From Planctomycetia bacterium (GTDB lineage: Bacteria > Planctomycetota > Planctomycetia > Gemmatales > Gemmataceae): 12,806 nucleotides of DNA. The DNA lies in the NCBI GenBank assembly GCA_022616395.1, contig JAKEEV010000160.1:1-12806 (forward strand). Direction: 5' to 3'. A model generated the notes under the pieces. It made no database searches and was not told the DNA's origin. It saw only the letters and a program-made list of their open reading frames with translations. The translations under genes and the position numbers were made by a program. This document shows, in pieces, positions 1 through 6,359 of the stretch. The first letter of the stretch is position 1. Every line of letters starts with the position of its first letter.

Positions 1-595
1 ATTCCGCGCGCTTCTTCGCGAGGTCATCCGGTGAAAATCGTGCTGATCCTCCGAGTGTGCCGTCTTTTTCGCGCAACACGAACTCGACCGCGTAGGGTTT
101 CAGGTCATCGATCGCGGACACAAACACACTCGCAGCAGACTGAGCCGCGTCCGCGGCGGAAACCGACCGCTCCAGAAGCCCTCGAACTGTCTGCACGAGC
201 TTCAGTTGTTGTTTGGCGACCTCAACCTTGATCTTCGCGGCATCAACAGCGGCTTTGGCTTTCTCCAGGTTTCCGTTCTCTTCTTTCTTCGGAGCCGGCG
301 GTGGTTTGAACTCGTCGAGCGATTTCCGTGCGTCGGCGAGTTGAGCCTCAATGCCGGCGAGCGCGCGCATCGAAGCGAGGTATTCGTCGGATGACTTGCC
401 GTAGATCCCCTCGGCCTGCTTGAGCAAGTCCTCGTTCTTCAGTTTTGCGAGATCCATCATCTTCACATCGGGCGTTTTGGGCTTCTCGACAGCGGGTGGG
501 TCGGCGGATCGGCTCGTGCGCAGAAGGGAAGCGCAGAGGATCGCGAGCAGCATGAATCGAGCGAGACGAATCGCGGGAAGGTGAGGGTGCATCAT
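1..595 (-). CDS. Secreted coiled-coil protein, C-terminus beyond the window
   Basis: An open frame without stops runs leftward from adjacent ATG codons at 595 and 592 to the window edge, giving about 198 residues of an unfinished protein. Counted from the 592 ATG, residues 1-30 form a signal peptide: a basic stretch (RLAR) followed by LLAILCASLL. It is probably cleaved after the SRSA at 27-30, so the product is likely exported. A proline- and lysine-rich linker follows, then residues 46-145 are rich in A, E, K, L and Q with heptad-like spacing, suggesting a coiled coil broken by a PPPAPKKEE segment. The last part (about 165-197) looks like a small folded domain. No family was recognised and no Shine-Dalgarno site is visible. 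A later start at 553 would still keep the hydrophobic core. The gene is divergent from the TolC-family gene. Coding is supported by the uninterrupted frame and normal composition; function is unknown. Confidence 0.75.
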   Translation of the reverse strand, partial: MMHPHLPAIRLARFMLLAILCASLLRTSRSADPPAVEKPKTPDVKMMDLAKLKNEDLLKQAEGIYGKSSDEYLASMRALAGIEAQLADARKSLDEFKPPPAPKKEENGNLEKAKAAVDAAKIKVEVAKQQLKLVQTVRGLLERSVSAADAAQSAASVFVSAIDDLKPYAVEFVLREKDGTLGGSARFSPDDLAKKRAE

Positions 596-887
596 TGGAA
601 GTGTCTCGCATGCATCTTGAACGACTCGCGTGACTGGTCAATCGCAGTTTACCCGCTGGTGTTGGGCGTCGAAAGTGTCGCGTATGCGGTTGCACTAATA
701 GTGGTGGGTGAAGCAACCCAGCCGGCTGACGCCGGCGGTTCGACGGGGCATTGTCGAACCGCCGGCATCAGCCGGCTGGGTCAAACAAACCACTCTGCCA
801 GTTGCGGTTGCACTCCTGTTGCGAGTTCGCTATTGCGCCGGAAAGTGTTCAAGTCGGGTGGATTGTCATCCGACACGGGGGATTTGA
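596..887. other. Divergent intergenic region with a hairpin repeat
   Basis: This 292-base gap separates two divergently transcribed genes, so it should hold both promoters, but no convincing -35/-10 pair stands out. It contains the 716-781 hairpin element, listed separately. The 12-mer TGCGGTTGCACT occurs once on each side of the hairpin, at 685-696 and 803-814. Open frames that cross this stretch are interrupted and have no recognisable protein character. Confidence 0.6.
716..781. repeat. GCCGGC-type hairpin repeat, copy 1
   Basis: A 29-base arm (716-744) is followed by an 8-base loop (GGGGCATT) and its reverse complement (753-781) with one mismatch. The arms contain ACCCAGCCGGCTGACGCCGG and end at the loop with GGTTCGAC. 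The same sequence blocks recur at 6360-6480, so this is a dispersed repeat and not a local hairpin only. It lies between divergent genes, so a terminator role is unlikely here. A REP- or MITE-like nature is inference. Confidence 0.85.
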
Positions 888-2771
888 ATGGGGGGATTCC
901 GCCACACGCTGATTGTGTGCGCACTCGCGGGCTTGTGCTCCGCAATGGGCTGCGCCTCGGCGGACGTTGCCGATGTCCCGAAGGAGAAAGTGCGCGCCCA
1001 GGAACCAGCGCGCATCAGCGAGCAAGGCTTCCTGCTTCCTCCCGCATCGCTTTCCAGTGGAAAAAGTCCGCTCGCCGATCCTAACCCCCCACTGGAAGCT
1101 TCCGATTCGCCTCTGCCGATCAATCTCGCGACTGCCTTGAAGCTCGCCAACGCTCGCCCGCTTGATGTGCAGATCGCAGGCCGACAGGTGGCGGTCGCGG
1201 CGGCAATTTACGATCGCGCGCGGCTTCTGTGGGTGCCGAACATCACCGTGGGGCTGGATTACTTCGCACACAGCGGCCCGCAACAGAACTTCGCGGGCGA
1301 AGTTCTCAGTTCCAATCGCAACACATTCATGATCGGATTCGGGCCGAACGTGGTGTTCGCGTTCTCGGATGCTCTCTACGCTCCGCTCGCTGCTCGGCAA
1401 GAACTTCGTGCTCGACAAGCATTCCAGCAAACTTCGATGAATGATTCCACGCTCGCGGTCGCGGAAGCGTACTTCGCGGTGCAGCAAGCTCGAGGCGATC
1501 TGGCCGGCGCGCTATTGGCCGAAGCGAAAGCGGAAGAACTGGTTCGCCGAACAACCGCTCTGGCGAAGGGACTGGCTCCGCCAGCCGAGGAGCATCGCGC
1601 GAAGGCGGAGTTCGGTCGCCGAAAGTTGGCAGTCGCCGCTGCACGCGAACGCTGGCGCACCGCCAGCGCTGAACTGGCACGCTTGTTGCGACTTGATCCG
1701 GCTGCGGTGGTCGAACCGGCCGAACCTCCGTTTTTGCCAGTCACCGTGATCGAGCCATCGGTGACGGTGGACGAACTCATTCCGATTGCACTCACCACGA
1801 GACCGGAACTTGCCGGGCATCAGGCATTCGTGCAAGCGACACTGACACGCTTGAAGCAAGAGAAACTGCGCCCGCTGGTGCCCAGTCTCGCGGTCCGTAG
1901 CGCTTCAACCAACCCGGCGGGGACGCTGGGTCTCGGAGGTTTTGGCGGAGGAGTGAACGGAGACGTGAGGAACTTCGGCGGACGAGCGGATATTGACGTG
2001 CAACTACTCTGGGAGTTCCAGGCGCTCGGCTTTGCCAACCGCGCACGAGTAACCGAACGGCGCGCGGAGTACGAAGTCGCAACGCTCCAGTTGTTCCGCA
2101 CTCAAGACCTGATCGCGGCGGAAGTGGCGAGTGCGTTTGCCCAGGTGCGCGCTTCCGCGCGGAGACTCAACGATGCCGAACCTGCGCTGAAAGAAGCAAT
2201 GGAGTTGGTGCAAAAGAGCGTGGAGGGGTTGGGGCAAACGCGACGCATCGGAGATGCACTGACGCTCGTGGTGCGTCCGCAAGAAGCCGTTGCAGCGCTC
2301 CAGGCGTTCGCGCTGGCGAATGCGGACTTCTTCTCGGCGGTCGCGGACTACAACCGCGCTCAGTTTCGGCTTTACCGGGCGCTGGGTCATCCCGCTCAGT
2401 GCCTCGCGAGTGCGGTTTCGCCAAACTTGGTCGAAGGCACTCCGGTTCCCGAAATGAAGCCACCCGCGCAACCAACGCTCCCTCCACGCGTTCTCCCGAT
2501 ATCAGGAGTGTTGCCAGATGCGAAGCCGGAGCTGAAGCCAGAGCCTCTTCCGATGCTGCCAGCGGTTCCCACTCCGCCAACGGATCAACAGTGGACACCA
2601 GCCGGAGCGCCGAGCATCGCAGCGCCGAGCGCTGGGGTGTCAAGCGCTGAAGCGTCAAGCGACTGGCATCCGTCGGTGGGGCCGATAAAGCCGTTACCCA
2701 TCGTCGGTTCATCTGTGAGACAGCCGCCTCCGCCCGCGTTACCTCTTGTGACCCCGGAACGCAGGCGCTGA
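888..2771 (+). CDS. TolC-family outer-membrane efflux lipoprotein
   Basis: This 627-residue protein resembles outer-membrane factors of the TolC/OprM type, which form trimeric channels carrying substrates out of the periplasm for an inner-membrane pump or a type I secretion system. The N-terminus is a signal peptide ending in AMGC, so Cys22 is a probable but weak lipobox cysteine. Two related alpha-helical repeats follow, at about 75-270 and 293-498. Each shows typical features such as AVAEAYFAVQQARGDL in the first, and RPEL (305-308) and DYNRAQFRLYRALGHP in the second. Residues about 345-358 are a glycine-rich segment where an extra beta hairpin would sit. Residues 503-627 form a proline-rich tail not normal for the family. 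GGGGGAT lies just before the ATG. No adaptor or pump gene is next to it, so the partner is probably encoded elsewhere. The family call is firm; the substrate is unknown. Confidence 0.88.
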   Translation: MGGFRHTLIVCALAGLCSAMGCASADVADVPKEKVRAQEPARISEQGFLLPPASLSSGKSPLADPNPPLEASDSPLPINLATALKLANARPLDVQIAGRQVAVAAAIYDRARLLWVPNITVGLDYFAHSGPQQNFAGEVLSSNRNTFMIGFGPNVVFAFSDALYAPLAARQELRARQAFQQTSMNDSTLAVAEAYFAVQQARGDLAGALLAEAKAEELVRRTTALAKGLAPPAEEHRAKAEFGRRKLAVAAARERWRTASAELARLLRLDPAAVVEPAEPPFLPVTVIEPSVTVDELIPIALTTRPELAGHQAFVQATLTRLKQEKLRPLVPSLAVRSASTNPAGTLGLGGFGGGVNGDVRNFGGRADIDVQLLWEFQALGFANRARVTERRAEYEVATLQLFRTQDLIAAEVASAFAQVRASARRLNDAEPALKEAMELVQKSVEGLGQTRRIGDALTLVVRPQEAVAALQAFALANADFFSAVADYNRAQFRLYRALGHPAQCLASAVSPNLVEGTPVPEMKPPAQPTLPPRVLPISGVLPDAKPELKPEPLPMLPAVPTPPTDQQWTPAGAPSIAAPSAGVSSAEASSDWHPSVGPIKPLPIVGSSVRQPPPPALPLVTPERRR

Positions 2772-2871
2772 AAGAAAGATTGGTGCTTTGATCTTGCCGA
2801 AGTGGATTTGAATTCCTATGGACCGTGCGGCATCTTAAAGGTAGGAAGTATCGCCCAGTTTGGAGACTGAC

Positions 2872-2876
2872 GGAGG
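2872..2876 (+). promoter_or_regulatory. Shine-Dalgarno site deciding the 2887 start
   Basis: GGAGG lies ten bases before the ATG at 2887. It rules against the in-frame TTG at 2860, which would be upstream of this site. Confidence 0.7.
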
Positions 2877-2886
2877 AATTGCAACT

Positions 2887-3429
2887 ATGTGGGATCCACC
2901 CCTGGAACACCCGCTGAGGCGGATGTTCGCGGGGCTGACCGAACACGCCTTCTTCTCCCACCTCGGCGTGGCCGACCCGCCCCTGATCGACTACCTCTCC
3001 ACACTCCTGACCCGGTTCATTCACAATGACGATCTGTACCGGTTGCGGGGTTCGTCCGGTCAACCGCTCACCGAACTCGTCGAGATGGTGATCGAAGCGG
3101 AGCGTCTGCCGACCGGCGGGCGAGTCCAGCGCGACTATTACCGTCACATCGGCGACTTCGCGCTCTTCTGGACCGGCGTTTACCCGGAAGCGGTCACTCG
3201 TCTGCGCTCGCGGACATCGAAGGATGTATTCGTGAGCTACACCGCGCAGGGCAAACGCGGCTACATGCTGACGAGCCGCCTGGAAGAAGAACAGCACCAC
3301 GACGCGGAGGCGGAGTTGTTCCGCAGACTCAGCGTGCAGTTTGAAGTCTGCGCGATCGGGTTACGCAAGGTGCGTGAAGAGTGGGAAGAGTTGCGCAAAG
3401 ACCCACCGGGAACTGAGATCATCGGCTGA
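2887..3429 (+). CDS. Unrecognised 180-residue soluble protein
   Basis: The start is the ATG at 2887, which has a strong GGAGG ten bases upstream. The frame also opens at a TTG (2860), but that would place the ribosome site inside the gene. The 180-residue product has no signal peptide or membrane segment. It is acidic-basic mixed and probably mostly helical, with a patch HNDDLYRLR (46-54), an aromatic stretch DYYRHIGDFALFWTGVYPE (83-101) and a charged helical end EEWEELRKD. I do not recognise the family. It lies 115 bases after the TolC-family gene on the same strand and could be read through from it, though the gap also contains a weak promoter-like pair (TTGCCG at 2794, TATGGA at 2817, 17 bases apart). 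The good Shine-Dalgarno site and protein-like composition support a real gene. Confidence 0.8.
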   Translation: MWDPPLEHPLRRMFAGLTEHAFFSHLGVADPPLIDYLSTLLTRFIHNDDLYRLRGSSGQPLTELVEMVIEAERLPTGGRVQRDYYRHIGDFALFWTGVYPEAVTRLRSRTSKDVFVSYTAQGKRGYMLTSRLEEEQHHDAEAELFRRLSVQFEVCAIGLRKVREEWEELRKDPPGTEIIG

Positions 3430-3439
3430 CTGACACGTT

Positions 3440-3535
3440 TTTCGGAGCCGCGACCGTCAGGGAGCACAAATCAGAGCCGCGGCCGTCAGGGAGCGCATTA
3501 CGCGAGATCGCTCCCTGACGGTCGCGGCTCCGAAA
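3440..3535. repeat. GAGCCGCGACCGT-type inverted repeat, copy 1
   Basis: Positions 3440-3465 and 3510-3535 are perfect 26-base reverse complements containing CGGAGCCGCGACCGTCAGGG. Between them, at 3472-3495, sits a third copy in the same direction as the left arm, with a GCGGCC change. A related copy begins near 12766 and is cut by the window edge, so the sequence is dispersed. It starts ten bases after the stop codon of the upstream gene and could act as a transcript-end hairpin, but the copy structure points to a repeat family. Confidence 0.88.
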
Positions 3536-3536
3536 T

Positions 3537-3568
3537 AAAACCGGGGAGGTAATGAGCCTCCCCGGTTT
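3537..3568 (-). terminator. Intrinsic terminator, best in the minus direction
   Basis: A 12-base perfect stem (AAACCGGGGAGG paired with CCTCCCCGGTTT) closes a seven-base loop. On the minus strand it is followed by a T-rich run (TTTTATTT), as expected for a rho-independent terminator. On the plus strand the T run is weaker. It would end minus-strand transcripts arriving from the PilZ gene, about 320 bases away, and may also stop plus-strand transcripts. Confidence 0.75.
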
Positions 3569-3611
3569 GTCTTCGTGTCGGGGGTGTTTACTTCTTCACC
3601 TGGTGCGGAGA

Positions 3612-3734
3612 AGGCTCACAGGGCCGCTCTGTGGGCAGCGCAAGTGTGACGCAGTGGCACCACGATTCGCGGGTCGCTCCAGGCACTGGGGCGCACTTGC
3701 TCTGCCCACAGAGAAATCGGCCCTGGAACAGCCT
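3612..3734. repeat. Long imperfect hairpin with GTGGGCAG core
   Basis: Arms at about 3612-3656 and 3684-3734 pair through several perfect blocks: CTCTGTGGGCAG (3627-3638) with its complement at 3702-3713, GCAAGTG (3640-3646) with 3694-3700, and CAGGGCCG (3619-3626) with 3718-3725. Mismatches and small bulges separate the blocks. It is unlike the other repeat types in the window. It lies between a minus-strand terminator and the PilZ gene end, so it may have inserted into a 3' region. Confidence 0.75.
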
Positions 3735-3888
3735 TCCTCGCGTTGTGTGGCGACCCACTTAACTCAGACGACGCAACATCGTCCTGTTGCAAAGCAACGA
3801 GCTAAACACGCCCGACACATTCAACAGTTCTACCCACGCAGAAGAATTCCGCAAGCGATGGCTTCGCTGGCCCGTAGCTCTGAGAGCA

Positions 3889-4212
3889 CTACATCACAAG
3901 CGCGGTCAGTTCCTGGTAGGTGAGCGGTTCGGCGAATGTGCCACCGACGAGGAACCCACCATGCACCGGCGTAACGTGAGCGACCCGGACGAGCATCGTC
4001 TTGGCGAGCTTTTGGCTCGGGTTCGCGATGTTGACTGCCAGAAGCGATCCGATCGCGACCTGTTTGAACAAAATGATTCCGATTCCGTCCAGTGAGACAT
4101 CCCGGATCTTACCGGGGCCATAATCCTCCAACACCGGGCCAGCCATCGTGCAGGACGTACCGGCGTTCACCGCGATCCGCTCTGCTGCCCGGCGATCCAT
4201 TGTGTCTGCCAT
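3889..4212 (-). CDS. Single-domain PilZ protein (c-di-GMP binding)
   Basis: This 107-residue protein is essentially one PilZ domain, a beta-barrel that binds the second messenger cyclic di-GMP and relays it to motility, secretion or polysaccharide machinery. Both signature motifs are present: RxxxR in RRAAER (7-12) and DxSxxG in DVSLDG (38-43). The end GGFLVGGTF matches the typical final strand. The ATG at 4212 is chosen because the domain begins right after it. The frame continues to 4332, but the extra residues look non-coding and overlap the likely promoter. A TGCTACAAT extended -10 element sits about 58 bases upstream. No diguanylate cyclase, phosphodiesterase or effector gene is adjacent, so the output is unknown. 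All residues needed for ligand binding appear intact. Confidence 0.87.
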   Translation of the reverse strand: MADTMDRRAAERIAVNAGTSCTMAGPVLEDYGPGKIRDVSLDGIGIILFKQVAIGSLLAVNIANPSQKLAKTMLVRVAHVTPVHGGFLVGGTFAEPLTYQELTALVM

Positions 4213-4269
4213 CGTTCGCCCCCGTGTGTACGCTACGCTAACCTGGGCAAGGCCGGTTCGCCGGAACGC

Positions 4270-4278
4270 ATTGTAGCA
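4270..4278 (-). promoter_or_regulatory. Extended -10 element of the PilZ gene
   Basis: On the minus strand the sequence reads TGCTACAAT, a TGn-extended -10 with five of six consensus bases. Transcription would begin near 4263, leaving a leader of about 50 bases before the ATG at 4212. No good -35 box lies 17 bases upstream, which is normal for extended -10 promoters. Confidence 0.5.
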
Positions 4279-4452
4279 CGCCCCGTACACACTTGGAGGG
4301 CGATCCACATCGCGATCCGGAGAACCGGTCACGTTTTGATGTTGGGACGGGATGTAGAGATTTCGCCGCGCAAGGCGGCCGCACTCAAGCGAGGGGAAGG
4401 AGTGCTTGTTGGTTTATTCCATTGGGTGGATAGCGAGTCCCACCACTTCGTT

Positions 4453-4491
4453 ACCAGAAGGTGGAACTGCGAGTTTGTCCCACCTTCTAGA
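4453..4491. repeat. Small inverted repeat with AGAAGGTGG arms
   Basis: AGAAGGTGG and its complement CCACCTTCT flank a loop of about 15 bases. A further CCCACC/GGTGG match lies just to the left, at about 4439-4466. Position and role are uncertain; it may belong to a repeat family. Confidence 0.45.
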
Positions 4492-4549
4492 CAGCCTACC
4501 AAAACTCTCGGCTACATCAACGCGATTTCGCATTGAGTCTTCAGAGTAG

Positions 4550-4619
4550 TAGGCATTCGCTGGGTGCCGTTCTTGCTTCCTCAGAAAGTGAAAAGACAAC
4601 GGCACCCAGCGAATGCCTA
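4550..4619. repeat. Perfect 22-base inverted repeat
   Basis: The arm 4550-4571 (TAGGCATTCGCTGGGTGCCG plus TT) is the exact reverse complement of 4598-4619, with a 26-base spacer. No T run follows on either strand, so it does not look like a standard terminator. Perfect pairing over 22 bases in non-coding DNA suggests either recent insertion or selection for the structure. Confidence 0.85.
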
Positions 4620-4700
4620 GAGACTGTGTCAGAAGCGGCAGGGGTTGGTTAACTATACAAAAGTATCTTACTGGACGGATTTTTGCTGTCTAGTAATGGC

Positions 4701-4746
4701 AGATTGCCAGTGGGTGTGTGTGGCAATGTTGGCTATCTGGCAATCT
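4701..4746. repeat. 10-base inverted repeat downstream of the propeller gene
   Basis: AGATTGCCAG at 4701-4710 pairs exactly with CTGGCAATCT at 4737-4746. It lies about 55 bases past the stop codon of the minus-strand propeller gene, so it could shape the end of that transcript, though no T run is obvious. Confidence 0.45.
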
Positions 4747-4802
4747 ATAGAATGTCGCCAACCCGGCTTTCGACCTTTTGAAACGGTCTCTTCTACTTTG
4801 GA

Positions 4803-5831
4803 TCACTCCTTCGGCGGGGTGAAGTCAGCGATGAAGAGCTGGGCGGGGCCCGCAGTGCGGCTGCTGGTCCACATCACCTTGTCGTAGTTCGGACCGAACA
4901 CCGGCAACACATCCTGACCGGGAGCGAAGGTGATTCGCGTCTTCTTCCCCGATTCAATGTTCATCCAGTAGAGGTCGTAGTTCGGAGCCATGAGCGGCTT
5001 CGAGTGATCGGCCGCGGTGTAGATGATGTGCTTGTTGTCCTTGTACCAGAAGGGCGCCCAGAATACCCACTTGTCTTCGGCCGTCAGCGCCTTCTCGCCG
5101 GTGCCGTCGCTGTTGATGACATAGAGTTGAAGTCGATCCTTCTCTTTGCGGTCGGCGCGGAAGATCACCTTCGTACCATCCGGGCTGAAGAACGGCCCGC
5201 CGTTGTAACAGTTCGGCGCATCGGTCAATCGCTTCGCGTTCGTCCCGTCGGCATTCATGGTGAACAGTTGCACGTTCCCCGCAGTGCCGGCGCTGTAGAC
5301 GATCTTCTTGCCGTCGGTGGAGTAACTTCCCTCCGCGGTATACACCTTCGCGTTGGGCGTGAGGCACTTCAATTCGCTCCCATCAAGATTCGCCTCGTAA
5401 ATCTTCATGTGGGGGTCGAAGTCCCACGAATACCGCCGACGGATGCCCTTCTTCTTGTCTTCCTCGCGCTGCTTGATCTCGGCTGCCTGGTGTTTCTTGG
5501 CGTCCGGGTCGCCATGGCTCGATGCGAAGATGACTTTCTTGCCATCCGGCCGGAAATAGCCACAAGTGGTGCGTCCGGTGCCGGGGCTGATGCGTGTGGC
5601 TTTGCCCGTCTTCAGATCCATCACGAAAATCTGGTAGAACGGGTTACCAGTGCCCTTCTCTTCGGCCTGGAAGATGATCTTGGTTCCATCCGGCGAGAAA
5701 TAGCCTTCGCCCGCTCGCACATAGTCAAATGTGACTTGCTTGATGTTCTTCAGGTGGGCCGCTTCGGATGTCTTCCAGTCGTCCGGTTGTGCCGCGAGAC
5801 TCAGAGCCAGTGGGAGGAGAAGTGCGTTCAT
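4803..5831 (-). CDS. Secreted PD40/TolB-like beta-propeller protein
   Basis: The 342-residue product has a short signal peptide (MNALLLPLALSLAA) and then repeated WD40-like PD40 units, the fold seen in the C-terminal propeller of TolB and in dipeptidyl-peptidase IV N-domains. Six units are visible: GYFSPDGTKIIF (43-54), GYFRPDGKKVIF (91-102), GSYSTDGKKIVYS (168-180), PFFSPDGTKVIF (213-224), APFWYKDNKHIIY (259-271) and PVFGPNYDKVMW (310-321). That gives a probable six-bladed propeller. A lysine- and glutamate-rich insertion (about 104-140) lies between blades two and three. There is no peptidase domain and no TolB N-terminal domain, so the likely role is a periplasmic or surface binding scaffold; the partner is unknown. 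The start at 5831 is preferred over an in-frame ATG at 5990: it gives a signal peptide and has AAAGGAT upstream, while the extra residues come from the GTGCCC repeat. Confidence 0.87.
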   Translation of the reverse strand: MNALLLPLALSLAAQPDDWKTSEAAHLKNIKQVTFDYVRAGEGYFSPDGTKIIFQAEEKGTGNPFYQIFVMDLKTGKATRISPGTGRTTCGYFRPDGKKVIFASSHGDPDAKKHQAAEIKQREEDKKKGIRRRYSWDFDPHMKIYEANLDGSELKCLTPNAKVYTAEGSYSTDGKKIVYSAGTAGNVQLFTMNADGTNAKRLTDAPNCYNGGPFFSPDGTKVIFRADRKEKDRLQLYVINSDGTGEKALTAEDKWVFWAPFWYKDNKHIIYTAADHSKPLMAPNYDLYWMNIESGKKTRITFAPGQDVLPVFGPNYDKVMWTSSRTAGPAQLFIADFTPPKE

Positions 5832-5854
5832 CGGCGGGTATCCTTTCGTAAAAT

Positions 5855-5962
5855 CCGTGCCTGTGCCCCTGCCCGTGCCCTTGCCCGTTCTGCTGTCTTT
5901 TCCGTCTTCCTTTTCTCGTTCTACCCAATCAGCATCGGGCACGGGCAAGGGCGCGGGCACGG
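5855..5962. repeat. GTGCCC hexamer-unit hairpin between divergent genes
   Basis: The left arm (5855-5880) is made of near-repeats of the hexamer CCGTGC/CCTTGC. The right arm (5937-5962) is its reverse complement with only three mismatches in 26 bases, all C/T exchanges. The 56-base centre holds a pyrimidine-rich tract (5897-5917). It lies in the leader region shared by the propeller gene and the HNH gene. A further fragment with GGCAAGGGTACTGGCAC sits at 5974-5990. Confidence 0.85.
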
Positions 5963-6062
5963 AAAGAAGGCCAGGCAAGGGTACTGGCACACCACTTCAG
6001 CGCGAACCTGTTGGCAATCAGTGTATCATTCCGGGGAAGATACAAACCAGACGGAAGACGCG

Positions 6063-6359
6063 ATGAACGAATCAACCACGCCCTGCGGCCTGTGCGGTCG
6101 CGGATTCTCCAAAAGCGATCTCACCAAACACCACTGTTTGCCGAAGGCGAAGGGCGGCACGAGCGAAGAGGTGTCGATGATCTGCTCGCAGTGTCACGGC
6201 ATGGTCCACGCGACTTTCACCAACGCTACTCTTGCGGCTGTTTATCCCACCATCGAGGAACTTCGCCGCGCTCCAGAGCTGACCGCCTTCCTCAAGTGGG
6301 TCCGCAAGCAGCCGATCACTCGCAAGAAGAAGAACAAGCAACGCCGGCGACGGTTGTAA
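6063..6359 (+). CDS. Small HNH-type zinc-binding protein
   Basis: This 98-residue protein carries a compact HNH/zinc-finger module: CxxC at Cys8 and Cys11, then HH at 23-24 (the start of the HNH metal finger), CxxCH at 41-45, His49 and Asn54. The second half, YPTIEELRRAPELTAFLKWVR, resembles the C-terminal part of a widespread family of small stand-alone proteins annotated as HNH endonucleases, which end in a helix and a basic tail. The tail here is very basic (RKKKNKQRRRR), as expected for nucleic-acid binding. Nuclease activity is inferred from the family, not shown. The ATG has GGAAG nearby upstream. It is divergent from the propeller gene, and its stop codon directly adjoins a GCCGGC-type repeat. 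No methylase or other restriction gene is next to it, so a restriction system is not supported. Confidence 0.82.
   Translation: MNESTTPCGLCGRGFSKSDLTKHHCLPKAKGGTSEEVSMICSQCHGMVHATFTNATLAAVYPTIEELRRAPELTAFLKWVRKQPITRKKKNKQRRRRL

Larger units (their letters stand above)
3430..3888. other. Repeat-filled gap between convergent genes
   Basis: This 459-base stretch separates the 2887-3429 gene (+) from the PilZ gene (-), both ending toward it. It holds the GAGCCGCGACCGT-type element (3440-3535), a strong terminator (3537-3568), an isolated minus-strand stop with a few codons before it (3588-3605), and a long imperfect hairpin (3612-3734). The remaining 150 bases (3735-3888) show only short palindromes, such as GTTGCAAAGCAAC. 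No open frame here has protein-like composition. Confidence 0.6.
4213..4802. other. 590-base gene-free region with several hairpins
   Basis: It lies downstream of the propeller gene and upstream of the PilZ gene, both on the minus strand. The right end (4270-4278) holds the PilZ promoter. Farther in are a hairpin at 4453-4491 (AGAAGGTGG with CCACCTTCT), the perfect 22-base inverted repeat at 4550-4619, and a 10-base inverted repeat at 4701-4746. Composition at 4640-4800 is visibly more AT-rich than the genes. Two short open frames (4336-4536 plus, 4414-4605 minus) overlap the hairpins and look non-coding. Confidence 0.6.

Noticed and set aside
736..760. GGTTCGAC resembles the T-loop of a tRNA
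   Set aside because: It is part of a symmetric hairpin repeat. No acceptor, D or anticodon stems can be formed around it.
2167..3300. Long minus-strand open frame opposite the TolC-family gene and the 2887 gene
   Set aside because: It spans two supported plus-strand genes plus their gap and has arginine- and proline-rich shadow composition with no motif.
3440..3535. Insertion sequence ends
   Set aside because: There is no transposase and less than 100 bases in total. No target-site duplication is obvious, so it is kept as a repeat only.
4336..4605. Short open frames on both strands between the PilZ and propeller genes
   Set aside because: They overlap hairpin repeats, have no recognisable domain and lack ribosome sites.
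5832..5990. N-terminal extension of the propeller protein from an ATG at 5990
   Set aside because: It would translate the GTGCCC repeat into a low-complexity proline and glycine stretch and bury the signal peptide. The 5829-5831 ATG has a ribosome site and a proper signal.
4999..6359. Long plus-strand open frame opposite the propeller gene, continuous with the HNH protein
   Set aside because: It is the antisense of a clear coding gene. The HNH domain begins at the 6063 ATG with its own ribosome site.
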